This document shows, one piece after another, positions 33,603-41,833 of a stretch of 64,000 nt of DNA. A model generated the notes under the pieces. It made no database searches and had not been told where the DNA came from. It saw only the letters and a program-made list of their open reading frames with translations. The stretch is from Mycobacterium sp. AZCC_0083. GTDB taxonomy: Bacteria > Actinomycetota > Actinomycetes > Mycobacteriales > Mycobacteriaceae. Positions within the stretch are counted from its first letter, which is position 1. The number at the start of each line of letters is the position of its first letter. The position numbers were made by a program, and so were the translations under genes. The DNA is taken from the NCBI RefSeq assembly GCF_014202335.1, contig NZ_JACHGP010000015.1, forward strand, positions 62,001-126,000, given 5' to 3'.

Positions 33603-34805
33603 GTGATCGACCCGCTGATCGACAGCCTGCGCAAAGCAGTCGACGTGTCTCCCGACGACACGCGACTGCGGCTGCACCTTGTCGAGCTGTTGCTCGGCGC
33701 AGGCGACGTCGACGACGCGATCGCTCACTGCGCCACGGCGCTCGCCCAGGACCCGACGTCGGTGCAAGCCCGGCAGCTCATGGCCCAGGCCATGACCACC
33801 CCCGACGGATCCCGCAGCGATCCCCAACCAGGTGGGTTCGACTGGTCGGCGGCCGAGCACCAGGTGGGTGGCATCGCCGCGCCGATGTTCGTCACCGGTG
33901 ACGACGAGCCCGAACCCGCGACCTCGGCGTGGGAGGTCGAGGACGCCGGGGTCACCCTCGCCGACGTCGGCGGGATGCGCGACGTCAAGGACCGGTTGGA
34001 AGCGGCGTTCCTGGCGCCGATGCGCAATCCCGAGCTACGCCAGCTGTACGGCAAGAGCCTGCGGGGCGGCCTGCTGCTCTACGGACCTCCCGGATGCGGC
34101 AAGACGTTCATCGCGCGGGCGCTGGCCGGCGAGCTGGGCGCGCGCTTCGTCAGCGTCGGCCTTGCCGACATCCTCGACATGTACGTCGGAAGCTCCGAGC
34201 GCAACATCGCCGACCTGTTCGGGCTGGTGCGGCGGGAGGCGCCGTGCGTGCTCTTCCTCGACGAGATCGATGCGCTTGGCCAGAAGCGCAGTTCGGCGCA
34301 CAACGCGGCCATGCGGGGTGCGGTCGTACAGCTGCTCACCGAGCTCGACGGAGTCGCGGGACAGAACGAAGGCGTGTTCGTCCTTGCGGCGACGAACCAG
34401 CCGTGGGACGTCGACCCTGCGCTGCGCCGTCCGGGTCGGCTGGACCGCACGGTGCTTGTCCTCCCGCCCGACGGCGAGGCACGGGAGTCGGTGTTCCGCT
34501 ACCACTTCCGGCACCGGCCGGTGGAAGGCATCGACCTGAAGCGGCTGGGCAGGGCGACCGAGGGCTTCTCTGGCGCCGACATCGCCCACGTGTGTGAGAC
34601 GGCGGCCGAGCGCGCGCTTCTCGACAGTGCTCGCAGTGGTCAGGTCCGGCTGATCGGCATGCCCGATGTCGAGGCCGCGTTGCGCGAGGTGCGCCCGTCG
34701 ATCGGGGCGTGGATGGAGACGGCGCGCAACGTCGTGCTCTTCGCCGACGCCGACGGCACGTACGCCGAACTACGGAACTATATGACGAAGGCCAAACGAC
34801 TATGA
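33603..34805 (+). CDS. TPR-containing AAA+ ATPase
   Basis: Cytoplasmic ATPase, 400 aa. Residues 1-65 form a TPR-like helical pair (LRLHLVELLLGAGDVDDAIAHC). Residues about 115-370 are a single AAA domain with Walker A GPPGCGKT at 161-168, Walker B LFLDEIDAL at about 217-225, sensor AATN, and arginine-finger LRRPGRLDR. GFSGADIAHVCE marks the classical FtsH/Cdc48/Vps4 clade. Probably a hexameric remodeller or chaperone. GTG 33603 lacks a Shine-Dalgarno. It overlaps the TPR membrane protein gene (ATGA), suggesting a membrane-linked AAA machine unrelated to the lipid island. Confidence 0.9.
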   Translation: MIDPLIDSLRKAVDVSPDDTRLRLHLVELLLGAGDVDDAIAHCATALAQDPTSVQARQLMAQAMTTPDGSRSDPQPGGFDWSAAEHQVGGIAAPMFVTGDDEPEPATSAWEVEDAGVTLADVGGMRDVKDRLEAAFLAPMRNPELRQLYGKSLRGGLLLYGPPGCGKTFIARALAGELGARFVSVGLADILDMYVGSSERNIADLFGLVRREAPCVLFLDEIDALGQKRSSAHNAAMRGAVVQLLTELDGVAGQNEGVFVLAATNQPWDVDPALRRPGRLDRTVLVLPPDGEARESVFRYHFRHRPVEGIDLKRLGRATEGFSGADIAHVCETAAERALLDSARSGQVRLIGMPDVEAALREVRPSIGAWMETARNVVLFADADGTYAELRNYMTKAKRL

Positions 34806-35869
34806 ACGACAACGACGTTGGTGGCGGCTCGGATGGCGCGCTGACGCGGGCGGAGCACCTGCTCGACGTCCACCGGCCACGGGAGGCGCTGCGTGCCGTT
34901 GCCGCCGAACTCGCGCGGGATCCCCAGAACGTGACCGCGCTGGGTCTTGCGGCGCGGGCCGAACTCGATCTCAAGGAACCCCGCCGGGCTCGCGAACTGG
35001 CCACCCGGGCGGCAGCAGCGCAGCCACACGCGGAGTACCCGCTGCGGCTGCTGGCGTTGTCGTTGCACGCGTTGGGCCGGTTCACCGACGCGTGCGAGGC
35101 GGCGCAGGCCGCGGTCGCGAACGCGCCCAACGTGTGGCAGACCCACTACACGCTGGCCTACGTCAGCGCTGGTACGCCTGGAATGGATTCGGTCGCAAGG
35201 GAAGCCGCCCGTCGAGCCGTCGAACTGGCGCCGCTGGAGGCCGAAACCCACGCCGTGATGGGCCAGGTCGCCGTCGAGCAGGGCGACCAAACGACTGCCG
35301 AGAACGCGCTGCGCGAGGCGCTGCGGCTCAACCCGAACCTCGCCATGGCGCGCAACGATCTCGGCCGCCTGCACCTGCTGCGCAAGGATCACTTCGGCGC
35401 GGCAGGCCACTTCGCGCACGCCGCGGCCGACGACGTGCGGATGGACGTCGCCCAGCACAACATCGACGCCGCGCTCGCGATGGCCGTGGGGCGGGTCGTC
35501 TTCTGGGTGTGCGTCGCGGTGTTCATTCTCGGCCGGTTCGCCGTGAAGGATGAGAGCGACGGCGCGGTCGGGTTCGGGTACGCAATGCTCGCCGTCCTCG
35601 TCGCGCTGGTGATCTGGCAAGCGGTTCTCATCGTGCCCGCGGCGCGTGGCGGGCTCGGGACGTACCTGCGAATGCTGCCCCATCGCGACCGGTTGATGAC
35701 GGCGACGGTCGGGCTACTGGTGCTCGGCATGACCGCCCTGATGGTGATGTGCGTGGTGCCGCCGGACTCGAGGTTGTGGCCTTTGATGGTCGGCGTGCCA
35801 GCAGTGCTCGGCTCCCGGCTGCTTCTCGAATTGCGCGCCCGGGAACTCCAGAAGGCTGAGGGCGGCTAG
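34802..35869 (+). CDS. TPR protein with C-terminal membrane domain
   Basis: Protein of 355 aa. Residues about 10-225 are tandem TPR-like helices (EHLLDVHRPREALRAVAAELARDP; ALREALRLNPNLAMARNDLGRLHL). Residues about 225-345 hold four hydrophobic helices. No signal peptide is seen, so the TPR domain is probably cytoplasmic and could recruit the AAA ATPase, whose own N-terminus is TPR-like. Translationally coupled to it by ATGA. Function unknown. Confidence 0.85.
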   Translation: MNDNDVGGGSDGALTRAEHLLDVHRPREALRAVAAELARDPQNVTALGLAARAELDLKEPRRARELATRAAAAQPHAEYPLRLLALSLHALGRFTDACEAAQAAVANAPNVWQTHYTLAYVSAGTPGMDSVAREAARRAVELAPLEAETHAVMGQVAVEQGDQTTAENALREALRLNPNLAMARNDLGRLHLLRKDHFGAAGHFAHAAADDVRMDVAQHNIDAALAMAVGRVVFWVCVAVFILGRFAVKDESDGAVGFGYAMLAVLVALVIWQAVLIVPAARGGLGTYLRMLPHRDRLMTATVGLLVLGMTALMVMCVVPPDSRLWPLMVGVPAVLGSRLLLELRARELQKAEGG

Positions 35870-35874
35870 CCTGA

Positions 35875-36363
35875 CTACCCGGCGTACAGCGGACGGGTTT
35901 CTGTCCAATCGACCATCAGCTTGCGCTGGCTGAAGTACCAGACGCCGTCGTGTTTGACGAACGTGTCGAGATAGCGGATCGCGGCGATCATCAGGCTGCG
36001 TTCTGAACCGTCGACCTTGACGTGGTGGGCCAGACAGTAGGCCACCCCCGAGGCGTGATCGCCGTCGAGCTCCGTGGTGCTTTGGCCGTTGAAGTGCATG
36101 GTCGCTTCGTACGCATTGAGCTCGTCGAACACCGGCGCGAGCGCCGCCCGGCCCTGAATGTGTTGGGCTGGAGTGGAATTGCTGACGTCCATGTACACCA
36201 GGAAATCCGTGTCCTCGGTGAACAGAGACATTTGACCCGTTGCGTCGCGCCGATCAGCGCAGTAGGCGTAGGCGTCGACCAGTTCTCTGATCGCCAGCCG
36301 GTCGACTGCCTCTTGAGGCGAGAGAGCCTGGTGCTTGGTACGCGGGAGATCCCAAGTTGTCAT
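35875..36363 (-). CDS. SnoaL-like / NTF2-fold protein
   Basis: NTF2-like protein, 162 aa, of the SnoaL_4/dehydratase-like group: IRELVDAYAYCADRRDATGQMSLFTEDTDF at the N-terminus, then HFNGQSTTELDGDHASGVAYCLAHH. The ATG at 36363 follows GGAAGAG; a TTG at 36378 is less likely. Enzymatic or binding role unknown. It is divergent from the MDR reductase at 36418 across a 54-base gap containing the TGACATATCA palindrome, so it probably belongs to the local MarR regulon. Confidence 0.82.
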   Translation of the reverse strand: MTTWDLPRTKHQALSPQEAVDRLAIRELVDAYAYCADRRDATGQMSLFTEDTDFLVYMDVSNSTPAQHIQGRAALAPVFDELNAYEATMHFNGQSTTELDGDHASGVAYCLAHHVKVDGSERSLMIAAIRYLDTFVKHDGVWYFSQRKLMVDWTETRPLYAG

Positions 36364-36383
36364 GATCTCTTCCTTCAATTGCT

Positions 36384-36393
36384 TGACATATCA
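36384..36393. promoter_or_regulatory. MarR-type operator 1 (TGACATATCA)
   Basis: TGACATATCA, 9 of 10 positions of a perfect palindrome, overlaps a TTGACA -35 (36383-36388). TACCGT at 36405-36410 makes a -10 at 16-base spacing, placing transcription start at or next to ATG 36418 (leaderless). The spacing from TTGACA to ATG, 35 bases, is identical at operator 2. Confidence 0.68.
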
Positions 36394-36417
36394 TCCAATC
36401 CTACTACCGTGGCAGTC

Positions 36418-37344
36418 ATGCCGAAAGCAGTGCGATTCGATTCCTACGGCGACCTCGACGTCCTCGAGGTGCGCGAGGTGCCCCGGCCAGTTCCAGCGGA
36501 TGGCGAGGTCTTGGTCCAGGTCAGGGCGGCCGGCATCAACATCAGCGAGGCGGCGATCCGCTCGGGCGCCGTGCAACATCTGTTCCCTGCGACGTTCCCG
36601 TCCGGGCAGGGCAGCGACCTGGCGGGCGTGGTGACCGAACTCGGTTCCGGGGTCGCCGGTTTCGCGGTGGGTGACGAGGTCATCGGATTCTCCAACCAGC
36701 GGTCCAGCCACGCCGAATACGTCACCGTGCCCGCGGGTCAGCTGACCTCCAAGCCGTCCGCGGTGTCGTGGGAGGTAGCCGGCTCGCTGTACGTGGCGGG
36801 GGCCACCGCCTACGCCGCGGTGCGGGCAGTAAACCTCGCACCTGGGGACACGGTGGCGATCGCGGGTGCTGCCGGCGGTGTCGGCGCGACGGCGGTTCAA
36901 CTCGCCCGACGGGCCGGGGCCACGGTACTTGGCATCGCCGGACCCTCCAACGACGGCTGGCTCACCGACCACGGCGCAGTCCCGGTCAACTACGGCGACG
37001 ATCTGCCGGCTCGGCTGCGCGCCGCAGCACCGTCCGGACGCATCGACGCGCTGCTGGACTTCTTCGGTGGTGGGTATGTCGCGATGGCAGTCGAGGATCT
37101 CGGAGTGCCGCCCGACAGGGTCGACACCATCACCGACTTTCCGGCCGTGGAACGGTTCGGGGTCCAGTCGGCAGGCGGTGCGGACGCTTCGAGCGCAGCG
37201 GTACTCGCCGAGTTGGCCGACCTGGTCGCACGCGGTGAGCTGGACGTGCCGATCGCCGGAGTCTTCGCCCTCGACGACGTGCGAGAGGCCTACCGAGAAC
37301 TCGAAAAGCGCCACACCCGGGGCAAGTTGGTGCTACGACCGTGA
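36418..37344 (+). CDS. MDR-family NADPH:quinone reductase-like protein
   Basis: Zinc-independent medium-chain dehydrogenase/reductase, 308 aa, like quinone oxidoreductases. The N-terminal GroES-like domain begins KAVRFDSYGDLDVLEV. The Rossmann motif GAAGGVGATAVQLARRAGA lies at about residues 157-175. The structural zinc-binding cysteine lobe is absent. NADPH-dependent reduction of a quinone or enone is expected. ATG 36418 sits at the predicted transcription start; an in-frame GTG at 36409 is a less likely alternative. Confidence 0.88.
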   Translation: MPKAVRFDSYGDLDVLEVREVPRPVPADGEVLVQVRAAGINISEAAIRSGAVQHLFPATFPSGQGSDLAGVVTELGSGVAGFAVGDEVIGFSNQRSSHAEYVTVPAGQLTSKPSAVSWEVAGSLYVAGATAYAAVRAVNLAPGDTVAIAGAAGGVGATAVQLARRAGATVLGIAGPSNDGWLTDHGAVPVNYGDDLPARLRAAAPSGRIDALLDFFGGGYVAMAVEDLGVPPDRVDTITDFPAVERFGVQSAGGADASSAAVLAELADLVARGELDVPIAGVFALDDVREAYRELEKRHTRGKLVLRP

Positions 37345-37396
37345 GCGAGAACCGCGGTTGCGGTGATGCACACAACACCGATGTGAGGAGACAGCA

Positions 37397-37831
37397 ATGA
37401 GCGAAGGCAACGACTTCAACGAACGCAACATCGCCGAGTTCCGCGCCAACCACGGTCGCGTCAGCGGCCCGTTCGAGGGTGCGCCGATCGTGCTCCTGCA
37501 CACGGTCGGTGCACGCAGCGGGAAACCGCGAACCAGCATCATGATGTACCTCGCCGACGGCGAGCGGTATCTCGTGTTCGCCTCGAACGCCGGTGGCGAC
37601 GACAACCCCGCCTGGTACTGGAACCTGAAGGCCAACCCCGACGCCCGCATCGAAGTCGGCGACGACATCATCGACGTCCATGCCACGGACCTGCAAGGCG
37701 CAGAGCGGGACGACAAGTACGCGCTGCAGGCCGAACGGTATCCGGGATTCGCGGAGTACGAGCGCATGACGTCGCGGACCATCCCGGTTGTCGCGCTGAC
37801 GCCTACCGCTAGCCCTCAGCCACGGGGGTGA
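37397..37831 (+). CDS. Deazaflavin (F420)-dependent nitroreductase-family protein
   Basis: DDN-like split-barrel protein, 144 aa, a fold that binds F420 and reduces quinones or nitro compounds in mycobacteria. Characteristic strings are PIVLLHTVGARSGKPRTSIMM, YLVFASNAGGDDNPAWYWNL and NPDARIEVG. ATG 37397 has GGAG eight bases upstream. It follows the MDR reductase by 52 bases, so the two probably share the operator-1 promoter, giving a quinone/redox-defence theme. Confidence 0.9.
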   Translation: MSEGNDFNERNIAEFRANHGRVSGPFEGAPIVLLHTVGARSGKPRTSIMMYLADGERYLVFASNAGGDDNPAWYWNLKANPDARIEVGDDIIDVHATDLQGAERDDKYALQAERYPGFAEYERMTSRTIPVVALTPTASPQPRG

Positions 37832-37864
37832 CGATGCTGGCCGGTAACCCGACCATCGATTGAT

Positions 37865-37874
37865 TGACATGTCA
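37865..37874 (+). promoter_or_regulatory. MarR-type operator 2 and leaderless promoter
   Basis: TGACATGTCA is a perfect palindrome overlapping a TTGACA -35 (37864-37869). TACTCT at 37886-37891 is a -10 at 16-base spacing. Start is predicted at the ATG 37899, so the mRNA is leaderless. Confidence 0.75.
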
Positions 37875-37898
37875 TGCAAATCCACTACTCTGGATTTC

Positions 37899-38579
37899 AT
37901 GACCGAAACAGGCTCGAATGCGTTCTCAGAATCCGCTGGGTCGCAGCAGGTGGATTACGATGCCCTTTACCGCGGCGAGAGCCCGGGTGAAGGCATGCCG
38001 CTGATGAGCACTCCACCATGGGACACCAAGGCGCCCAACGAGAACGTCGTCGCGTGGCAGACCGGTGACTGGGTCCACGGCGACGTTCTCGACGTCGGCT
38101 GCGGTCTCGGCGACAACGCCGTCTACCTGGCCAAGAACGGGTACAGCGTGACCGGGTTGGACATCTCACCCACCGCGCTGATCACCGCCGAGCAACGGGC
38201 CAAGGACGCCGGAGTCGACGTCACGTTCGCGGTGGCCGACTCCACCAAACTCGATGGCTACGTGGACGCATTCGACACCGTGATCGACAGCGGCTTGTTC
38301 CACTGCCTCGATGACGAAGGCAGGCTTGGTTACGCCGCCGCGGTGCACCGGGCCACCCGGCCCGGCGCCACCCTGTTGCTCAGCTGCTTCTCCGACGCCA
38401 ACCTGGTCGACGGCCAAGAGTGGCCGCGACCTGCGGTGTCCGAAGAGACGCTGCGCGACGTCCTCGGTGGCGCTGGCTGGGACATCACGTCGCTGGAGCC
38501 CGCCACGGTGCGCGGTGCACTGGACGGCGGCCCGCAGGCCGACATGGCGTTCTGGTACCTCCGCGCGCAACGGCGCTAA
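37899..38579 (+). CDS. Class I SAM-dependent methyltransferase
   Basis: Rossmann-fold methyltransferase, 226 aa. SAM motif I DVLDVGCGLGDNAVYLA, motif II GLDISPTAL, and a DSGLFHCLDDEG region after strand four. Related proteins are often annotated as tellurite-resistance/thiopurine-type methyltransferases, so a small-molecule thiol, selenium, tellurium or quinone-like substrate is possible. The ATG at 37899 is chosen from the promoter geometry; an upstream in-frame ATG would lie within the operator. Confidence 0.85.
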   Translation: MTETGSNAFSESAGSQQVDYDALYRGESPGEGMPLMSTPPWDTKAPNENVVAWQTGDWVHGDVLDVGCGLGDNAVYLAKNGYSVTGLDISPTALITAEQRAKDAGVDVTFAVADSTKLDGYVDAFDTVIDSGLFHCLDDEGRLGYAAAVHRATRPGATLLLSCFSDANLVDGQEWPRPAVSEETLRDVLGGAGWDITSLEPATVRGALDGGPQADMAFWYLRAQRR

Positions 38580-38590
38580 GGGCTTGACGG

Positions 38591-39586
38591 TCAGGTCGTG
38601 ACGATCACGGTGCCGACCTTGCCAGGCGCATGGACGTGCCTGGCTGCGGCCGAAATCTGGTCGAGGGGGTAAGTGCCGGCAACGTCGAATTCCGCGGAAT
38701 GCGCGGTGGCGATTGCGATGATGCTGGTGACGTCGGAGGCGCGGCGTTCGGGTGCGACACCAGTCAGCCAACGGCCGATGGTTAGCCCACGAATGCCGAT
38801 CTCGCCTCCAACCAGCGCCGAGGCGTGCAGAGGAATCTGCTCTTGTGCCAACGCCCCGTAGGTGATGAGTGTTCCGCCGGAGGACAACAAGGACATCAAG
38901 TGGCCGGCGACTGCGCCGCCGACGGGATCCAGTGCCACGGGGATCGGGCGGCCGTCGGCGATGATGCGAATCCGTTGGACCCAGTCGGGGTCGTCGGTGG
39001 AGACGACGGGCACGTTCGGGTAGCGGGTGGTGAGTTCGTGGGCGCGGCCGGCGCTGCGCACGACGCCAATCGTGCCGATCTGACGGTCCTCGGCGACGAC
39101 GGTGAACAGTCGGCCCACTGATGAGTTGGCGGCATTGTTGAGGATGATGCCGTCGAATCCGACCGAGAAGTGTTGCTGGGCGGCGCGGTAGAGCAACAGA
39201 GCGGTCAACGGGTTGCAGACCATCTGCGCGGCGACGTCGTCACCGACGGAAGCCGGTACGGGCACGGCGAGCTCAGCAGAGACGTTGATGCGTTGCGCCC
39301 AAGACCCGGGGTTGGGGAACACGGTCACGCGACTGCCGACCGTCGCGGCGTCGACGCCGGGACCGGTCGCGACCACGACGCCGGCGGCCTCGAGTCCAGC
39401 GACGGTGCGCTGTCCGGGATGTGGTGGGCCGAAGCTCACGCCGACGAGATCTCCCGGATGGATCGGGAAGGCGCGGACGTCAACCTGGATTTGTCCGTGC
39501 CCCGGCGCGGGCGGGTCGGAGATCTCGGTGGCTTCAAGGACGTCGGCGGGGTCACCGGCGCTGGCGTAGGTGATGGCCCAAGTCAT
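38591..39586 (-). CDS. MDR-family oxidoreductase (ETR/MECR-like)
   Basis: Medium-chain dehydrogenase/reductase, 331 aa. GroES-like N-terminal part contains HPGDLVGVSFGPPHPG and VAGLEAAGVVVATG. The Rossmann region reads LNNAANSSVGRLFTVVAED, closer to mitochondrial 2-enoyl thioester reductases than to typical alcohol dehydrogenases. No zinc ligands are evident. NADPH-dependent reduction of an enone or enoyl thioester is likely. ATG 39586 has a strong AAGGAGGTG. It is divergent from the marR gene across the third TGACATRTCA site. Confidence 0.85.
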   Translation of the reverse strand: MTWAITYASAGDPADVLEATEISDPPAPGHGQIQVDVRAFPIHPGDLVGVSFGPPHPGQRTVAGLEAAGVVVATGPGVDAATVGSRVTVFPNPGSWAQRINVSAELAVPVPASVGDDVAAQMVCNPLTALLLYRAAQQHFSVGFDGIILNNAANSSVGRLFTVVAEDRQIGTIGVVRSAGRAHELTTRYPNVPVVSTDDPDWVQRIRIIADGRPIPVALDPVGGAVAGHLMSLLSSGGTLITYGALAQEQIPLHASALVGGEIGIRGLTIGRWLTGVAPERRASDVTSIIAIATAHSAEFDVAGTYPLDQISAAARHVHAPGKVGTVIVTT

Positions 39587-39690
39587 CGTCGATCACCTCC
39601 TTGATGTCGGCGATGGCCTGGGATCGTTGGCGGGCAGGCGAACCCGACCAAAGACAACACCGGCACGAGCACCACACTAATCGGTGTGCA

Positions 39691-39700
39691 TGATATGTCA
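39691..39700. promoter_or_regulatory. MarR-type operator 3 (TGATATGTCA)
   Basis: TGATATGTCA (TGACATATCA on the minus strand) overlaps a minus-strand TTGACA (39701-39696). TAGTGT at 39678-39673 forms a -10 at 17-base spacing for the leftward MDR gene. The site is also upstream of marR (39777), allowing autoregulation. Confidence 0.68.
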
Positions 39701-39776
39701 ATCAATTAGTCGGCTAGCCAATCTCCTGGCTTCATCGCGATATCCTGGGCCGATACCGCGAAAGGGAAACGCCGAA

Positions 39777-40280
39777 GTGCCGAGTAGTCAACGCCGGAAG
39801 TCCGCCCAAGAGCCGTGGCTGTCAGCGGCCCAGCTGCGAGCCTTCCGTGCATTCATGAGTGTGCAGATGCGGATGAACTACGCGATGAACCGTCAACTTC
39901 AGAGCGACAGCGATCTATCGCTTGCCGACTACCACATTCTGCGGGTCCTCAGCGACGCCACCGGCGGACACCTGCAGGTCTCGGACCTGGCGGCGCAGAT
40001 CGGCTGGGAGCGCAGCCGCACCTCGCATCAGCTGCGCCGGTTGTGCGAACGCGGGCTCGCCGAGCGTGTTCCATCGCTGGACGACGGCAGGGCAACCGAC
40101 GCGATGCTGACGCCAGCAGGTCGCGAAGCGATCGACGCGGCGGCTCCCGGCCACGTGGCCCTGGTCCGCCAATTGTTCTTCGACCCGCTGCCCGACGAAC
40201 TCCTCGCACCCCTCACCGCGGCGCTGGAACACGTCCAGGTCAACATCGACGTCAGCAACTCCTCACCGCCTGCTCGCTGA
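39777..40280 (+). CDS. MarR-family regulator
   Basis: Winged-helix MarR-type regulator, 167 aa. LSLADYHILRVLSDATGGHLQVSDLAAQIGWERSRTSHQLRRL is the DNA-binding helix region and LVERVPS/DGRATDAMLTPAGREAI-like sequence forms the wing (here LAERVPSLDDGRATDAML). GTG 39777 follows AAAGGG. Very probably the regulator binding the three TGACATRTCA sites at 36384, 37865 and 39691. MarR proteins of this style respond to phenolics, quinones or oxidants, which fits the reductase and methyltransferase genes. Confidence 0.9.
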   Translation: MPSSQRRKSAQEPWLSAAQLRAFRAFMSVQMRMNYAMNRQLQSDSDLSLADYHILRVLSDATGGHLQVSDLAAQIGWERSRTSHQLRRLCERGLAERVPSLDDGRATDAMLTPAGREAIDAAAPGHVALVRQLFFDPLPDELLAPLTAALEHVQVNIDVSNSSPPAR

Positions 40281-40322
40281 TCGCGGGCCGCGAACGCTTG
40301 AGGCAGCACTGCCATCCATCGA

Positions 40323-40595
40323 CTACGTGGCGCCGCCGGCGTACGGGAAGTAGTCGACCTGCGGGGGCGCGTCGTACACCTGCGCATTGCCGGGCGATTG
40401 GCATTGGCTCTGGGTACCGCCCAGCGTCACGCATGACTGGCCCGGCTGGGCAGAGCCGCTGGAATCCGTCGCAGCAGAGCCGGCGCTCGAGGCACCTTGG
40501 CTCGGGGCGGCTGCCGCGATCGGCGCAGCGGCGACCGCCGCCGCGATTGTCCCCGCTGCTAGCAGCGGGGCGATGTAGCCCGGTATCACCCGCAT
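40323..40595 (-). CDS. Small secreted protein (family 1)
   Basis: Exported protein, 90 aa. The signal peptide covers residues 1 to about 32 (MRVIPGYIAPLLAAGTIAAA, AAPIAAAAP cleavage region). The mature part is rich in Ser/Gly/Gln with two cysteines and ends CQSPGNAQVYDAPPQVDYFPY. ATG 40595 follows AGAAGGAG. It is a paralogue of the divergent protein at 40832 (shared CQSPGNAQ, DAPP and FPY). Function unknown. Confidence 0.82.
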   Translation of the reverse strand: MRVIPGYIAPLLAAGTIAAAVAAAPIAAAAPSQGASSAGSAATDSSGSAQPGQSCVTLGGTQSQCQSPGNAQVYDAPPQVDYFPYAGGAT

Positions 40596-40831
40596 CGCGC
40601 GACTCCTTCTGTCGTTGCCGTGTGTCCTCCCAGTGTCGGACCGCCGTCCACCGAAGTCATCAGGGTTGGCACCCATCGCGATACCGGTCAACGCGACTAC
40701 GCATCTACCAGTCAGCAGGAACTGCAGACTCTGGCTAGCCGGGGATGAAATGGGGGGTAGTGGCGATGACGCCGACCCCGTCGGTGGCCAATCTGTAAGT
40801 GCGGTAGTAGAACCCATCGGAGGATAACGCC

Positions 40832-41071
40832 ATGCGCACCAAACTCACCTATCTCGCACCAATATTGGGAGCCGCGGCGGTCGCGGCTGCGATCTCCGCG
40901 GCACCGATTGCATCGGCGGCTCCTGGCACCCAAACCCCTGCGCAGCAACAGCAGTCCTGCGTCGGAAGCGGACCCGGAACGATCTGTCAGTCGCCGGGCA
41001 ACGCCCAGATCAATGACGCCCCACCGCCTGTTCAGTTCTTTCCGTATGGCGGCGAAGCCTTCTTGCTCTAG
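40832..41071 (+). CDS. Small secreted protein (family 1)
   Basis: Exported protein, 79 aa, with signal peptide to about residue 30 (LTYLAPILGAAAVAAAISAA, ending ASAAP). The mature 49 residues contain the Cys pair CVGSGPGTIC and QSPGNAQINDAPPPVQFFPYG, matching the protein at 40323. GGAGG eight bases before the ATG. The 236-base divergent gap (40596-40831) to its paralogue contains no gene. Confidence 0.82.
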   Translation: MRTKLTYLAPILGAAAVAAAISAAPIASAAPGTQTPAQQQQSCVGSGPGTICQSPGNAQINDAPPPVQFFPYGGEAFLL

Positions 41072-41226
41072 TCCTGACCGGGCCGAACGCCAATCCCATC
41101 CACCAGGACTCACAATGAAATCAAAGCTGGAGAGGCCTTCCTGCTTGGCGGAGGTGGCCTGGGAGGTGGCGGCTCTCATGGGGGTCACCGGCGACGGCCG
41201 TGGCGCCGGCCACATGCGCAGCCGTC

Positions 41227-41248
41227 GCCTTCCGGCTAGCCGGAAGGC
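41227..41248. repeat. 22-bp perfect palindrome
   Basis: A flawless inverted repeat centred on GCTAGC, with arms beginning GCCTTCCG, inside the 269-base gap 41072-41340. It can fold into a GC-rich hairpin, so it may terminate the transcript of the gene at 40832. There is no T-run behind it, so it could instead be a protein-binding or mRNA-stability element. No gene was seen in the rest of the gap. Confidence 0.6.
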
Positions 41249-41340
41249 CAGGTTGGGTGTCAGCGGTGACGACACGGACTCCCCCGAGCGACATGATTTA
41301 TCTAGCCCAAGCAGGGCGAACAACGAGTCAGGAGAACATC

Positions 41341-41547
41341 ATGAAGATGACGGCAAAGTACATCGCACCGTGGCTGGCCGCAGCGGGGATCGGTGCAGCG
41401 ATTGTTCTTGCACCCATCGCTAGCGCGAACACCGATCCACTGGTGCCGTTTGGCACCAATCCTCACACCCCTTACGTGACGGGCTACCACGTGTCGGACC
41501 ACGACGAGGCCAACACCACGAACGGCCAACTCGACACGCCGTTCTGA
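41341..41547 (+). CDS. Small secreted protein (family 2)
   Basis: Exported protein, 68 aa. Signal peptide to about residue 30 (KYIAPWLAAAGIGAAIVLAP, IASAN cleavage). The mature part starts NTDPLVPFGTNPHTPYVTGYH and has no cysteines. GGAG six bases before ATG. Paralogue of the next gene; the spacing of 32 bases indicates one operon. Confidence 0.82.
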   Translation: MKMTAKYIAPWLAAAGIGAAIVLAPIASANTDPLVPFGTNPHTPYVTGYHVSDHDEANTTNGQLDTPF

Positions 41548-41579
41548 GCGTGGCAGCCGCATAGCGAGAGGAGCTCACG

Positions 41580-41765
41580 ATGAAAGCAATCACGAAGTAC
41601 GTCGCGCCGCTCATGGCCGCGGCCGCAATCGGTGTCACGCTCGCGCTGGCACCCATCGCGAGCGCCAACACCGATCCGGTCACGCCGTACGGCACGGATC
41701 CGACGAGCCCCGCCATCTTCGGTTACCACCAGTGGTTCGGCGACGATACGGACGTGCCCTTCTGA
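41580..41765 (+). CDS. Small secreted protein (family 2)
   Basis: Exported protein, 61 aa. Signal peptide KYVAPLMAAAAIGVTLALAP with cleavage after ASA. The mature part is NTDPVTPYGTDPTSPAIFGYH then a short acidic tail ending VPF. It shares the ANTDP, P-G-T-P and GYH pattern with its neighbour. GAGGAG upstream of ATG. Function unknown; a tandem duplication is evident. Confidence 0.82.
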   Translation: MKAITKYVAPLMAAAAIGVTLALAPIASANTDPVTPYGTDPTSPAIFGYHQWFGDDTDVPF

Positions 41766-41833
41766 CCCGCTGTATGCACGAGATGGCCGCCCGCGCTGAC
41801 CCGAATCGGTCAGTGCGGCGCCGGCCGTCCTTC

